A stretch of DNA of 64,000 nt from JAPOUP01 sp965199865 (GCA_965199865.1 CBDATU010000009.1:248001-312000); one strand, 5' to 3'. Shown: positions 1 through 9,696, numbered from the stretch's first letter. A program made the numbers and translations. The notes: generated from the letters alone by a model not told the origin.

Positions 1-468
1 AAATCCCTCATGATACTGGCCGCCGCCTGGGCATTTGTCCTATGCTTCTTCATCCTTGCCGACATTGTCGCACGCGCGCTGAACATGCCTTTGCAGGGAA
101 CCAAGGAGATCGTCGCAAACTCGGTTGTGATGATCGTGTTCATGCAGGTCGGTTTTGCTGTCCGCTCAGGCTCGATGTTGCGTACGGACTTTCTGGTGGG
201 TGCCTTAGGGCCAAAGACCATCCGTATCGTGACCGTGCTCAGTCTTCTACTGGGCGCGGCATTCTTTCTGTTCCTTGCCAAGGCTGGGATCACGCCGGCG
301 CTGCGGTCTTTCGCGAATGGTGAATTCGACGGAGAGGGCGCGCTTCGCGTGCCGGTGTGGCCCGCTCGGTTCATGATTATCTTCGGTGGTGCGCTTGCGG
401 CGTTGAACTATGTCCTGCTGGCCTTCATCGAGGCTGTGGGCAGGACAGAGGAGCTTCGGTTGCGATGA
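1..468 (+). CDS. TRAP transporter small permease (DctQ family), 5' end outside window
   Basis: Small membrane subunit of a tripartite ATP-independent periplasmic (TRAP) transporter, which with the large permease and a periplasmic binding protein imports organic acids using an ion gradient. The frame is open to the window edge, so the true start may lie outside; the first ATG in view is at 10. About 152 residues are visible, with four hydrophobic segments, the usual DctQ layout. The DctM gene follows closely downstream, which supports the call. No DctP binding-protein gene is in view; it is probably upstream. Substrate cannot be told from sequence. Confidence 0.85.
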   Translation, partial: KSLMILAAAWAFVLCFFILADIVARALNMPLQGTKEIVANSVVMIVFMQVGFAVRSGSMLRTDFLVGALGPKTIRIVTVLSLLLGAAFFLFLAKAGITPALRSFANGEFDGEGALRVPVWPARFMIIFGGALAALNYVLLAFIEAVGRTEELRLR

Positions 469-492
469 CGCCAGTGAGTGTGGGGACCGCCC

Positions 493-1827
493 ATGTTTGA
501 CTTCGGAACCGCCGCGCTGATGGTTGGCGCACTGCTGGGCCTCGTGATCCTGGGCGTCCATGTGGCCGTGGCACTGGGGGTGACCAGCGTTGTGGGAATC
601 TTTCTGGTCACCGGTCGGCTGCGGATCGTGGAGGCGACCATCGCCTCGACCGCTGCCGAAGCCCTGCGCGACTTCACCTTTGCGGTAATCCCGCTCTTCA
701 TGCTCATGGGCGAATTTATGGGGCGGTCTGGCGCGGTGTCAGACATCTATGTCGGGATCAACCGAAGTCTGCGGCGCATGCCCGCCCGGCTTGGAATCGC
801 AACGGTGCTGGGAAACACGGTCTTTTCCTTCGTGACGGGCGTGTCCATCGCCTCGGCTGCCGCTTTCTCTCGCATCGCCTATCCGGAAATGAAGGCTTTC
901 GGCTACCATCGCGGCTTTGCCCTGGGTGCCATTGCGGGATCAAGCTGCCTTGGAATGCTGATTCCGCCATCGGTTCTGATGATCGTCTGGGGAATTCTCA
1001 CGGAACAGTCGATCGGGCGAATCTTCCTGGCGGGAGTGTTTCCCGGGTTAATGCTGGCAACGATGTTCATTGTCTATATCGTAGCCACGGCCGTCCTGAA
1101 ACCGCAGGTCGTGGGCGAGCATGAAGGACACGGCGATGTCGAGGTCGCTGCCGATAAGGTCGAACTGCCGGGTGCCAAACTCGCCGGCAGTGTGTTGGGC
1201 GTCGGCGGAATTGTTGCGGCCGTGCTGGGCGGTATCTGGTTTGGAATCTTCACGCCGACGGAAGGAGCCGGGGCGGGTGCTGCTCTGGCGCTGATTTTTG
1301 CCTTTCTCAAAGGGATGACCCTGCGCGAATTCCTGGCAGCGGTCTACGCTGTCGGCAAAACGGCCGCGCCGATCCTGATCCTGCTTTTTGCGGCCGCACT
1401 CTATTCCCGAACATTGGCGATGACGGGAGTCACGACCGCGATCCGTGAGTTCTTTGTCGCCTCTGGGCTGGAGGCCTGGCAGGTGCTCGGAATCATCATA
1501 TTCATCTGGTTCATTTTGGGTATGGTGGTCGACAGCATCTCGATCATGCTATTGACCGTGCCGATCGTGGAACCCATCGCGGTAGCATTCGGGTTTGACA
1601 GGCTGACCTTCGCAATCGTGGGCATTCTGGCAATAGAGGCCGGGCTACTTACGCCCCCCTTTGGTCTGTTGGTCTACACCGTCAAGGCGGCCATCGAGGA
1701 CCCGCAGGTGGGCGTCCAGCAGATCTTCCGAAGTTCAGTCCCTTATTGGGGAATTATGTTACTTGCCGCGATGCTGCTGGTGATTTTCCCGGGCATTGCC
1801 AACATGCTTCCAAACCTACTGATGTAG
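493..1827 (+). CDS. TRAP transporter large permease (DctM family)
   Basis: Large permease of the TRAP transporter, the subunit that carries substrate across the inner membrane. It is about 444 residues, almost wholly hydrophobic helices, with the family's conserved pattern around GSSCLGMLIPPSVLMIVWG (about residues 150-170) and a glycine-rich GAGAGAALAL segment near the middle. I chose the ATG at 493 because GGGGA lies just upstream and the protein then begins with a hydrophobic helix; an in-frame GTG at 478 is an alternative. It follows the small permease by under 30 bases and forms one operon with it. Confidence 0.9.
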   Translation: MFDFGTAALMVGALLGLVILGVHVAVALGVTSVVGIFLVTGRLRIVEATIASTAAEALRDFTFAVIPLFMLMGEFMGRSGAVSDIYVGINRSLRRMPARLGIATVLGNTVFSFVTGVSIASAAAFSRIAYPEMKAFGYHRGFALGAIAGSSCLGMLIPPSVLMIVWGILTEQSIGRIFLAGVFPGLMLATMFIVYIVATAVLKPQVVGEHEGHGDVEVAADKVELPGAKLAGSVLGVGGIVAAVLGGIWFGIFTPTEGAGAGAALALIFAFLKGMTLREFLAAVYAVGKTAAPILILLFAAALYSRTLAMTGVTTAIREFFVASGLEAWQVLGIIIFIWFILGMVVDSISIMLLTVPIVEPIAVAFGFDRLTFAIVGILAIEAGLLTPPFGLLVYTVKAAIEDPQVGVQQIFRSSVPYWGIMLLAAMLLVIFPGIANMLPNLLM

Positions 1828-1842
1828 AGCAGGAGACAGCGC

Positions 1843-2148
1843 ATGCCCGCCTATTGGATCGCCCGCGCCAGGATCAACGATCCGGTCGAATACAAGCGAT
1901 ACACCGATCTCGTCCCGTCCATCATCGAGAAATACGGCGGCAAGGTGCTGGCGCGAGGCGGGAAATACGAGATCATGGAAGGACCGGACCATTTCCACCG
2001 CTTCGTGATCATCGAGTTTCCGACCCTGGCCGCCGGTACCGCCTGCTTCAGGTCCGAAGAATACGAGGCTGCCGCTTCGTTTCGCCGGGCCAATGGTGCG
2101 GGAGAGGTGCAGACCGTGGTTGTGGAAAGCGGCGACGCGACGATTTGA
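1843..2148 (+). CDS. DUF1330 family protein
   Basis: Small 101-residue protein of the DUF1330 (ferredoxin-like, dimeric alpha/beta barrel) family. It shows the typical opening MPAYWIARARI, a central KYGGKVLARGG segment and the FHRFVIIEFP strand followed by a YEAAA helix. Family members have no firmly established reaction. A good ribosome site (AGGAGA) precedes the ATG. It lies 15 bases after the TRAP large permease and just before a quinone reductase, so it is probably cotranscribed with them and may serve the same catabolic pathway; that is inference. Confidence 0.82.
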   Translation: MPAYWIARARINDPVEYKRYTDLVPSIIEKYGGKVLARGGKYEIMEGPDHFHRFVIIEFPTLAAGTACFRSEEYEAAASFRRANGAGEVQTVVVESGDATI

Positions 2149-2158
2149 GGTGAGTGGA

Positions 2159-3133
2159 ATGAAAGTCGATCGAGTGATTTTGGAGCGACAGGGTGCGCCG
2201 GAGGTCATGCGGCTTGAAGTGGTCGATCTGCCATTGCCCGGCGCGGGCGAGGTCCAGATCCGCCAGACCGCAATCGGGCTGAACTACATGGATGTCTACC
2301 AGCGTTCGGGCTACTATCCTCTGGATCTGCCGAGCCCTTTGGGGCTGGAAGCTGCCGGTGAGATCGTTGCGGTGGGGGATGGGGTCGAGGATCTGTCCAT
2401 CGGCGACCGGGTTGTTTACGGTGGCGTCCTCGGCGCCTATGCGACCCGGCGCAATACCCCTGCAGCCCTAATCCTCAGGATCCCCGATGGAATCTCGGAC
2501 GACATCGCTGCGGCGGCACTTATGAAGGGCATGACGGTCGAATACCTGCTCGAGCGAACCTATAGAGTGAAGCCGGGGGACCGCGTTCTGTTCCATGCGG
2601 CTTCCGGTGGCGTCGGGCAGATTGCCGGCCAATGGGGCAGGCATCTTGGTGCGGAGATGATCGGCGTTACCTCGGGCCCCCAGAACTGTCAGCGGGCATT
2701 GGAACTGGGCTATGCCCATGCGATCGATCGCAAATCCGAAGATATTGCTGCGCGAGTCAGGGAGATCTCCGGAGGTGTAGGGGTTCCAGTTGTCTATGAC
2801 AGTATCGGTAAGTCGACCTTCGAGACGTCGATCGCCTGCCTCGCCACCTACGGGATGTTCGTTTCCTTCGGGGCGACGACCGGGGAAGCGCCACCAGTTG
2901 CCCCCAGCCTGCTGCAGCATGCCGGATCGCTCTATTTCACCCGTCCCACGCTTGCGAACTATGTCGGGCCGCGAGCGGATCTGGAACGTTCAGCCAACCG
3001 TGTTTTCGAAATGATCCTTGGTGGTCAGATTGCGGTGAACGTGAATCAGCGTCGCCCACTCACCGAAGTCGCGGCTGCCCATGCCGATCTTGAAGCCGGG
3101 ACGACCACAGGCTCCACCATCCTCCTCCCCTGA
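2159..3133 (+). CDS. Zinc-independent NAD(P)H quinone oxidoreductase family (MDR)
   Basis: Medium-chain dehydrogenase/reductase of the quinone oxidoreductase type, about 324 residues; such enzymes reduce quinones or enones with NADPH in the cytoplasm. Visible are the N-terminal GroES-like part with GLNYMDVYQRSGYYP near residue 40, and the nucleotide-binding AASGGVGQIAGQWG about residue 150. Zinc-ligand cysteines of alcohol dehydrogenases are not seen. The ATG at 2159 was chosen because GAGGTGAG precedes it and the protein begins as the family does; a longer in-frame reading would overlap the DUF1330 gene. Probably the last gene of the TRAP operon. The physiological substrate is unknown. Confidence 0.88.
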   Translation: MKVDRVILERQGAPEVMRLEVVDLPLPGAGEVQIRQTAIGLNYMDVYQRSGYYPLDLPSPLGLEAAGEIVAVGDGVEDLSIGDRVVYGGVLGAYATRRNTPAALILRIPDGISDDIAAAALMKGMTVEYLLERTYRVKPGDRVLFHAASGGVGQIAGQWGRHLGAEMIGVTSGPQNCQRALELGYAHAIDRKSEDIAARVREISGGVGVPVVYDSIGKSTFETSIACLATYGMFVSFGATTGEAPPVAPSLLQHAGSLYFTRPTLANYVGPRADLERSANRVFEMILGGQIAVNVNQRRPLTEVAAAHADLEAGTTTGSTILLP

Positions 3134-3503
3134 GGCGGGTGGTTTGCCCAGCCGTTCAGCCAATGCAGCTGCGAGGCCAGGTGTGGCGTTAGGGGTTGGT
3201 CCTGCAACCATTCGTGCTGCGGGAGGCGGCGGCGCGAATTTGAGGATCACTTGCCTGGGAGTTACCGCAGGCGCGCTGGATGCGACCTGAACCATATCCA
3301 GGATTTCATGCCCGGTGGATTCTCGCTCCTGACTTCCCGCAGGCTGCTGCGGTTACACTGTTGGGGATCTGACTGATCCACTTCTGGTGGCAAACCATAG
3401 GCCTGTTTGATGACCGGCATCAGTAATGTTCATTGGCGGGCTCGACACCCGTATGTTAGCCGAGGTGGAATGCCTGTATATGTGACTGGATGGGAGGGGC
3501 AAT
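3134..3503. other. Intergenic region, no gene recognised
   Basis: About 370 bases between the quinone reductase and the Gfo/Idh gene. Short open frames here have no recognisable product. It probably contains the promoter of the downstream operon; a purine-rich GGGAGGGG ribosome site precedes the ATG at 3504. No repeat or mobile-element end was seen. Confidence 0.5.
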
Positions 3504-4583
3504 ATGGCGAAGACGGAGGTGGCGGTCATCGGAACAGGATGGTGCGGTGGAATCAGGGCGGAGACACTGGCCAGATCGGCGCTGGTCGATGCCCTGCATA
3601 TCTGTGAAATCCGCCCTGAACGACTGGAAGAGGTTCGTGCGCTGACGAGTCCGGCAACGGCAACACTCGACTATCAGGACATCGTTTCCAATCCGGCCAT
3701 CAGCGTGGTCTACATCTCGACAACTCCCGAACAGACCCACTACCCGATCGCCCGTGACTGCCTGAAGGCGGGCAAGCATGTCCTGTTGGAAAAGCCCATT
3801 GCGCTGGAGTTCTGGGAAGCCGATGAGCTGATCGCTCTGTCCCGCGCCAACGACGTGAAATTCACGATCGGCTATTCGCAGCGGTTCAATCCCAAGATCG
3901 CCTATGCCAGAAAGTCCATTGCCGAAGGCAGACTGGGCAAGGTGGTTAACGTCATGGTTAGCCGCCACCTGTCGCGGAACCTTGGAAAGAAGATTGCCAA
4001 TCGGGTGAAGCTGTCGCCGGCGGCGATGGAATCCACGCATGATCTCGACTTCGTCTTCTGGCTGCTGGAACCCGCCAGGCCCGTGAAAATCTATTCCCAG
4101 GGTGCCTATGGCTACATGAAGGAGCTGAACGGATCTTTCGACTGCATGTGGTCGACGGTGACGATGGATGACGGAACGTTAGTCGTCATTGGAGGCGGTT
4201 GGAACCTGCCGCCAGGCTATCCAAACTATTGTGGAACCTGGATTGAGATTACAGGGACCGAAGGTGCCCTGATCCTGGATGACACCGCGCGTGATCATTG
4301 GCTGAACACGGTGTCTGAAGGTACGCAGTTTCCGATGTCGACCATGCCGGGCGAACATGTGGACCATGTATTTGCCGGACAGATGGGTCCCGAGACGATC
4401 CACTTCTTGGAAGCGGTGCTTATGGACCGTCCCGCAATGGTTGATCCAACCCATGCACGGCTGGTCATGGAAGCATATTCAGCGGCGGATCTGTCAGCGG
4501 AGACAGGGGAACCTGTCTCGCTGCCGCTGTCGAACCATTCGATTGCGCAACTGGCCGACGTCAGTGCGGCAGGACAGGGGTGA
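3504..4583 (+). CDS. Gfo/Idh/MocA family oxidoreductase
   Basis: NAD(P)-dependent oxidoreductase of the Gfo/Idh/MocA family, 359 residues, acting on sugars, inositols or related polyols. The N-terminus has the Rossmann motif VAVIGTGWCGG and the family's EKPIAL motif around residue 95, whose lysine is the usual catalytic and cofactor-contacting residue. The second half matches the alpha/beta substrate domain, including HDLDFVFWLL. The start is supported by GGGAGGGG eight bases upstream. The next dehydrogenase gene begins one base after this stop, so the pair is cotranscribed. Exact substrate cannot be assigned. Confidence 0.88.
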   Translation: MAKTEVAVIGTGWCGGIRAETLARSALVDALHICEIRPERLEEVRALTSPATATLDYQDIVSNPAISVVYISTTPEQTHYPIARDCLKAGKHVLLEKPIALEFWEADELIALSRANDVKFTIGYSQRFNPKIAYARKSIAEGRLGKVVNVMVSRHLSRNLGKKIANRVKLSPAAMESTHDLDFVFWLLEPARPVKIYSQGAYGYMKELNGSFDCMWSTVTMDDGTLVVIGGGWNLPPGYPNYCGTWIEITGTEGALILDDTARDHWLNTVSEGTQFPMSTMPGEHVDHVFAGQMGPETIHFLEAVLMDRPAMVDPTHARLVMEAYSAADLSAETGEPVSLPLSNHSIAQLADVSAAGQG

Positions 4584-4584
4584 C

Positions 4585-5445
4585 ATGACTGGAACCATTG
4601 GCATCTTCGGTCTGGGGCTGATCGGCATGGCCCTGGCGGAACGTCTTCTGTCGGCTGGGCATGGTGTCGTAGGTTACGACGTGGAGGGGGCGCGGGGAAC
4701 GCTCCTGCGGGAAAGGGGTGGAATACCGGCGGATCCCGAAGCGGTCTGGCACAGTGACATCATCCTCTCGGCCGTCTTCAGTACTGACCAGTTAGCCGAC
4801 ATTATTGCGGCCGCGCCCGATGTTTCCAACAAAGTGCTCGTCACGATGAGCACCTGCGACCCCGACCGGATCACGGAACTGGCGGTCTCCGCACGAAAGC
4901 GTTCAATCGTGCTTGTCGAGGCTCCGATCTCAGGCACGAGCCTTCAGGTCCTGCAGGGCACCGCGCTCTTGCTGCTTGCCGGCGACCCGGTAGGACTCGA
5001 TGCCTTCGAAGAGGTTGCCGATGCGATTTCACCCAATCGGCAACGGGTGGGTACCATCGGAAACGGAAACAGGACCAAGCTGGCGATCAATTGTGTTCTC
5101 GGGCTGAACCGGGCCGCTGTCGCCGAAGGTCTTGTTTTTGCCGAGGCACTGGGTCTTGATCCAGAGACGTACCTGCAGACAGCACTGCGTTCCGCGGCGC
5201 GATCCGATGTTATGGCCGCGAAAGGGCCAATGATGGTCGCACAGGACTTCACACCGCTTGGCCGGATCGCCCAGTCCCGGAAGGATTTCAGACTGATCCG
5301 GGAGATGGCTGCACGCAATGGGCGCGGGAACATGCCGATGGTCAACCGCTATCTTGAAATAATGGAGAATGCCGAACAGGCGGGCGACGGCGATCTTGAC
5401 AATTCGGCCGTGTTCCTCGCGATATCGCGGATGGCGAAGTCCTGA
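4585..5445 (+). CDS. 3-hydroxyisobutyrate dehydrogenase-type NAD(P)-dependent oxidoreductase
   Basis: Beta-hydroxyacid dehydrogenase of the 3-hydroxyisobutyrate/tartronate semialdehyde reductase type, 286 residues. It begins with a GLGLIGMALAERL dinucleotide fold, carries the VEAPISGTSLQ segment that corresponds to the family's substrate-binding DAPVSGG motif, and a GNRTKLAIN region with the catalytic lysine near residue 165. The ATG at 4585 was chosen because the protein then starts directly with the fold; longer in-frame readings run through the Gfo/Idh gene. Tight coupling to that gene suggests two successive redox steps in one catabolic route. Substrate unproven. Confidence 0.87.
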   Translation: MTGTIGIFGLGLIGMALAERLLSAGHGVVGYDVEGARGTLLRERGGIPADPEAVWHSDIILSAVFSTDQLADIIAAAPDVSNKVLVTMSTCDPDRITELAVSARKRSIVLVEAPISGTSLQVLQGTALLLLAGDPVGLDAFEEVADAISPNRQRVGTIGNGNRTKLAINCVLGLNRAAVAEGLVFAEALGLDPETYLQTALRSAARSDVMAAKGPMMVAQDFTPLGRIAQSRKDFRLIREMAARNGRGNMPMVNRYLEIMENAEQAGDGDLDNSAVFLAISRMAKS

Positions 5446-5447
5446 CC

Positions 5448-6338
5448 CTATGGTCCAGCCAGATGGATCGCCGCTGTGATCAGAAGCGGTAGGCAGGCGA
5501 AATTCAGAACGGTGGAGCTGACGACCAGCCCGGCTACACGCTCCGCATCGCGGCCATAATGCTCGGCGATCACATAGGTAATCAGCGCAGACGGCATCGC
5601 CGAGAGAAGAAAGATCGCGCCCGCTTCCACGCCTTCAAGGCTGAAGATCGTGACCAGCGTCAGACCGGTCGCAACTCCAACCGCCAGCCTTATGCCCGCA
5701 AGCAGGGCTGAAGTTCCCATATCCCTGACCTTCAGCCGCGCTAGCGCGCCCCCCAGCAGGATCAGCATTACCGGGATCATGATGCCGCCGAGGAGTGCGG
5801 TCGTATCGGCAACAACGGTGGGGACCGGGAGATTGGTGATCCGGAAACCAAGCACCGCTACAATGGCCCAGACCAGAGGTTCGCGCAGCAGTTTCCGAAA
5901 ACCCGCCTCTCCGGTTACGATGGCAGGGACAATTGTGTACTGAATCAGAGCGATCATGAAAAAGAACGCCGCGCCAATCGTCAGCCCTGGCTCGGCAAAG
6001 GCAAAGAAGACAATGGGCAGTCCGGCATTACCGGCATTTGGAAGCGACAGAGCCGACAGAAACGCCCGCCAGGGCAGGCGTAGAACCAGAAGAGCGGCAT
6101 AGGCCAGCGCTCCGCCCAATAGAACCGCGGCGAGGGTAATCACCACGATGCGGGCAAGCGAGTCGTCGGGTAGAGCGGTGCCCGTCAGGGACGAAAACAC
6201 CAGGGATGGTGTCCCGATCAGCATCGTAAGTCGGCTCAATGTTTCGGAATGGAAGCCAATACCCTGATATTCGAGGAAAAACCCAATTCCTGCGACCACG
6301 AAGACCGGGGCAATGATGTTCAGGATCTCGCTTGTCAC
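5448..6338 (-). CDS. AEC family (auxin efflux carrier-like) transporter
   Basis: Membrane permease of the AEC family, about 296 residues and roughly ten helices, which in bacteria moves malonate, malate or similar acids. Family hallmarks are the ILNIIAPVFVVAGIGF start and the repeated SLPNAGNAGLPI motif near residue 105. I prefer the GTG at 6338: GGAAGCGGAA stands just upstream and the protein then begins at the first helix. An ATG at 6380 would add 14 mostly charged residues and lacks a well-spaced ribosome site. It is convergent with the dehydrogenase gene, with two bases between stops. Confidence 0.82.
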   Translation of the reverse strand: MTSEILNIIAPVFVVAGIGFFLEYQGIGFHSETLSRLTMLIGTPSLVFSSLTGTALPDDSLARIVVITLAAVLLGGALAYAALLVLRLPWRAFLSALSLPNAGNAGLPIVFFAFAEPGLTIGAAFFFMIALIQYTIVPAIVTGEAGFRKLLREPLVWAIVAVLGFRITNLPVPTVVADTTALLGGIMIPVMLILLGGALARLKVRDMGTSALLAGIRLAVGVATGLTLVTIFSLEGVEAGAIFLLSAMPSALITYVIAEHYGRDAERVAGLVVSSTVLNFACLPLLITAAIHLAGP

Positions 6339-6664
6339 CTCATTCCGCTTCCGGTAGTTTCGCTGCCAGTCCCTTGTCATCCCTAACCGTCAGGGAGGTC
6401 AAATGCCGAGACCGGCCAGGGCCTTCAATTTAACCACTATCACCCATCATGAATTCTTGTTTCCCTGCCCCCTGGAGGCGGGTTATTTTTCCGAACACAG
6501 ACGAAACCGAAGAGGGGAGGTTTCCGTAGGCCATGGCTCCGGGTGAGGCAGTCCGTGCCCGCAGGTGAGCGAGGTCTGCGGATATGCCCGACTTCCGCAC
6601 GCCGCGGTGCGGATCCCATCTGGTGCTGCAGCAACAGGATCTGGGGATCGCAGATGATCGCGTC

Positions 6665-7219
6665 GTGAAGAAGATCAGGAACATCACCGCTGAAGCATGG
6701 TTGACCGGCGGTCTTGCGCTTCTGGGCATCCTCGGGACCGTGTTCATGTCGCAGCTCGTGGCAGCGCCCAAGGTTCTGTTCGGACGCTCGCTGACCGCAA
6801 TTCCGCCTTCGCTCTTTCCGTCCCTCGTCCTCGGTGCAATGGCGGCTCTTGCCTGCCTGCTTCTCTATTCGCTGCGTGGGTCGCTTATGGCAACGCAAAG
6901 CAGGGCTTTCAGGGAGGGCGCGCTTCTGCGCGTCGTGATGCTATTCGCCGTGATGCTGTTCTACGCGCTGACAATGGTGCCGCTTGGTCTTTTCGTCTCG
7001 TCGGCTCTGTCAATGGCGGCTGTCGCCTGGATTGCCGGCAACCGCTCGTTCCTTCAGATCTGCGCGGTAGCGATTATATGCCCGATCGCGCTCTATGTTA
7101 TCGCGACCCGCGGGCTGGCGGTATCATTGCCTGAACTCAGTTCAATCGAGTTTCTTTATGCACGGATATTCGATCAATTGAGCATCCTGTCCGTTGATCC
7201 GGAAGGCCTCCCGCAATGA
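6665..7219 (+). CDS. tctB: Tripartite tricarboxylate transporter TctB family protein
   Basis: Small membrane subunit of a tripartite tricarboxylate transporter, about 184 residues with four hydrophobic helices; it works with TctA and the periplasmic TctC. The reading frame is open from 6584, but I chose the GTG at 6665 (VKKIRNITAEAWLTGG) because the preceding residues are polar and atypical; the ribosome site is weak. The stop overlaps the tctA start in an ATGA arrangement, which shows translational coupling. The assignment rests on TctB-like topology and on its position before tctA; sequence conservation in this family is low. Confidence 0.82.
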   Translation: MKKIRNITAEAWLTGGLALLGILGTVFMSQLVAAPKVLFGRSLTAIPPSLFPSLVLGAMAALACLLLYSLRGSLMATQSRAFREGALLRVVMLFAVMLFYALTMVPLGLFVSSALSMAAVAWIAGNRSFLQICAVAIICPIALYVIATRGLAVSLPELSSIEFLYARIFDQLSILSVDPEGLPQ

Positions 7220-8694
7220 TCGAGCAGTTTGCCGAAGGCGCAATGATGGCATTGCGCGTCGACACGTTCGTGATGATCGTGATCGGTCTGTTCTCGGGAA
7301 TGCTCGTCGGTGCCCTACCGGGCTTCACAACGCTGATGGCAATGGCGATCCTGTTGCCGCTGTCGTTCTTCCTTGATCCGCTGGTCGGAATCCCGTTCCT
7401 ACTGGGGATCTACAAGGGCGGCATCTTTGGCGGATCCGTTCCGGCAATCCTGGTGTCCATGCCGGGAACGGGTGCTGCCGTTGCCACCTCAATAGACGGT
7501 TACAGGCTGACGCGGAAGGGCGAGTCCCGCAAGGCGCTCGATATCGCACTCTATGCATCGATGATCGGCGATACCTTCAGCGATATCTTCACGATCCTGA
7601 TGATCTTCCCGATTGCCATTCTCGTGATGCAGTTCGGGCCACCAGAACTGTTCGCGGTCCTCCTGATGAGCCTTGTCATCATCGTCGCAACATCGAGCGG
7701 CAACCCGCTGAAAGGGTTGGTGCTGATGCTCTTTGGCCTCTGGCTCGCCCAGATCGGCACGGACCCGATCGGTGGTGTCGAGCGATTCACCTTAGGAAGC
7801 TTCGAACTGAAATCCGGTATTCCGCTTCTGCCCATGCTGGTTGGCGTCTTTGCGCTGCCCGAACTTGTCTACGCGGTCATGCGCGACGAGAGGGTCGGAG
7901 GTTTCGCAAAGCTGGTGGGCGAAAGGCTGAGTATGGTGGAATTCAGACGCTGTATTCCCACGATCCGGCGCTCGACAATGATTGGCACGGCAATTGGCAT
8001 CGTGCCCGGCCTTGGCCAGGTCGTTGCCGCGATGATGGGATATTCGGCGGCAAAGAACGCCTCTTCCCACCCGGAAACCTTTGGCGAAGGTGAGATCGAG
8101 GGCGTGGCCGCCGCTGAGGCCGCAAACAACGCCGTCAACGGACCGACGCTTGTGCCGCTTCTTACGCTTGGCATTCCGGGTGATAACGTGACAGCGGTCC
8201 TGCTTGGTGCCTTTGTGGCGCAGGGCCTGAGACCCGGACCGCAGCTCTTTGAAGAGCAGGGAGCCATCGTCTTCGGCATTCTTGTCGCGATGGTGCTGGC
8301 GAATCTGATGTTCATCGTCATTGGATACCTGTCGATCCCGCTCTTTGCGCGCATCGTGACGATCAAGACCGGGCTGCTGATGCCGATTGTGATCATGTTC
8401 GCCTTTGCCGGGGCCTATGTGTTCCGCTCGAACCCGACGGACCTGCTGATCCTGGTGGCCTTTGGTCTGTTCGGGCTGCTGGCGCGGGCGGCGAAATTCG
8501 ATGTCATGCCCATGGTCATGGGCTTCATTCTTGGAGGTGCGCTTGAATACTCGTTCGGCCAGACTGTCGCGATGGCCGGAACGAACCCTCTTCAGTTCAT
8601 GTTTACCGAGCGCATTGGTATGACGGCCGTGTTGATCGCGACGCCGATTGTCGGGTTCATTCTCTGGCGTCGGATGAAGGTCGCTACGGCCTAG
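7216..8694 (+). CDS. tctA: Tripartite tricarboxylate transporter TctA family permease
   Basis: Large permease of the tricarboxylate transporter, 492 residues with about twelve membrane helices. Clear family motifs are GALPGFTTLMAMAILLP near residue 35, the glycine-rich GIYKGGIFGGSVPAI near 70, the second-repeat VPGLGQVVAAMM, and the highly conserved LTLGIPGDNVTAVLLGA about residue 315. The start overlaps the tctB stop. tctC follows 39 bases downstream, so all three subunits are encoded together in the order B-A-C. The usual substrates of the family are citrate and other carboxylates, but the real one is not shown by sequence. Confidence 0.95.
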   Translation: MIEQFAEGAMMALRVDTFVMIVIGLFSGMLVGALPGFTTLMAMAILLPLSFFLDPLVGIPFLLGIYKGGIFGGSVPAILVSMPGTGAAVATSIDGYRLTRKGESRKALDIALYASMIGDTFSDIFTILMIFPIAILVMQFGPPELFAVLLMSLVIIVATSSGNPLKGLVLMLFGLWLAQIGTDPIGGVERFTLGSFELKSGIPLLPMLVGVFALPELVYAVMRDERVGGFAKLVGERLSMVEFRRCIPTIRRSTMIGTAIGIVPGLGQVVAAMMGYSAAKNASSHPETFGEGEIEGVAAAEAANNAVNGPTLVPLLTLGIPGDNVTAVLLGAFVAQGLRPGPQLFEEQGAIVFGILVAMVLANLMFIVIGYLSIPLFARIVTIKTGLLMPIVIMFAFAGAYVFRSNPTDLLILVAFGLFGLLARAAKFDVMPMVMGFILGGALEYSFGQTVAMAGTNPLQFMFTERIGMTAVLIATPIVGFILWRRMKVATA

Positions 8695-8733
8695 AATAGT
8701 GGAGAGGAAACGGATCAATCATAGGAGGACATC

Positions 8734-9696
8734 ATGATCTGGAAGTCTATGAAACGAACCGCCGGAGCTGCGGTGATCGCTACAATGGCTCTGGGCTCGG
8801 CAGCCCTGGCAGAATATCCTGAAAAGCCGATTACGGTCGTTATCCCACTGGGTGCCGGTGGCTCGCATGACCTCAATGCCCGCGTGATCACCTCGACCAT
8901 CCCGACCTATCTGGGTCAGGCCATGATCGTGCGACTATCGCCTGGCGCAGGCGGGCAGAAGGGCACCCAGGAGGTCGCGAATGCCGCAGGCGATGGCTAT
9001 ACACTGCTGTTTTCGCACAATTATATCGACCAGCTCCAGCAGCATGTCGAGAATCTGCCCTATGATCCCCTGGCCGACTTCATGCCGGTCGCTCGTGTCA
9101 ACTATGCGCCGATCGCACTCATGGTGCGCTCCGACAGCCCTTACCAGACCTTTGATGATCTGATCGAGGCGGCCAAGGAAAACCCCGGCCAGATCAGTAT
9201 TGCGCATTCCGGCAACTGGGGAGCCCTGTTCACACCGGCCGCCCAGATCATGCAGGAAACCGGCACTATATTTAATATGGTACCGTTCCAGGGCGGCGGA
9301 CCGGCCACCCGGGCGCTACTGGCTGGTGATGCCGATGTCAGCTTCGGTTTTCCTTCGGTGCTGACCTCGCTTCTTGAGGCGGGTGAAGTGCGCGTCCTTG
9401 CGACCGCCGGAGTGGAGCGCATCTACGAAGACGCGCCGTCATTCACGGAACTGGGACTGCCACCCGACACGGGCTTCATGCATCGTATCTTCCTTGCTCC
9501 GTCGAGCACGCCGCCCGAGGTGATCGCCAGGCTCGAAGAGGCGTTCACGGCGCTTCAGGAAGATCGGACATACCAGCGCCTGATGTCGCGTCTCGGCGAA
9601 AACACCGATTACATTGGTGCCTCCGAGTATCAGAAGCTGCGCGAGGAGCAGAAGGCGGCATATGCTGATCTTGTCGCGTCCATCACCGGTCAGTAA
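8734..9696 (+). CDS. tctC: Tripartite tricarboxylate transporter substrate-binding protein (TctC/Bug)
   Basis: Periplasmic solute-binding protein of the Bug/TctC family, 320 residues. A signal peptide covers about residues 1-26, ending ALGSAALA before EYPEKPITVVIP, which is the standard mature start of the family. The conserved GAGGSHDLNAR and LSPGAGGQKG segments line the carboxylate-binding site in known members. It delivers ligand to TctBA encoded directly upstream. A strong ribosome site (ATAGGAGGAC) precedes the ATG. A perfect 15-bp hairpin lies just after the stop. Confidence 0.94.
   Translation: MIWKSMKRTAGAAVIATMALGSAALAEYPEKPITVVIPLGAGGSHDLNARVITSTIPTYLGQAMIVRLSPGAGGQKGTQEVANAAGDGYTLLFSHNYIDQLQQHVENLPYDPLADFMPVARVNYAPIALMVRSDSPYQTFDDLIEAAKENPGQISIAHSGNWGALFTPAAQIMQETGTIFNMVPFQGGGPATRALLAGDADVSFGFPSVLTSLLEAGEVRVLATAGVERIYEDAPSFTELGLPPDTGFMHRIFLAPSSTPPEVIARLEEAFTALQEDRTYQRLMSRLGENTDYIGASEYQKLREEQKAAYADLVASITGQ

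Noticed and set aside
7792..8718. Long open frame opposite tctA (308 codons, minus strand)
   Set aside because: It is antisense to a clearly conserved gene, is rich in His, Arg and Asp in the manner of shadow frames, and has no family resemblance.
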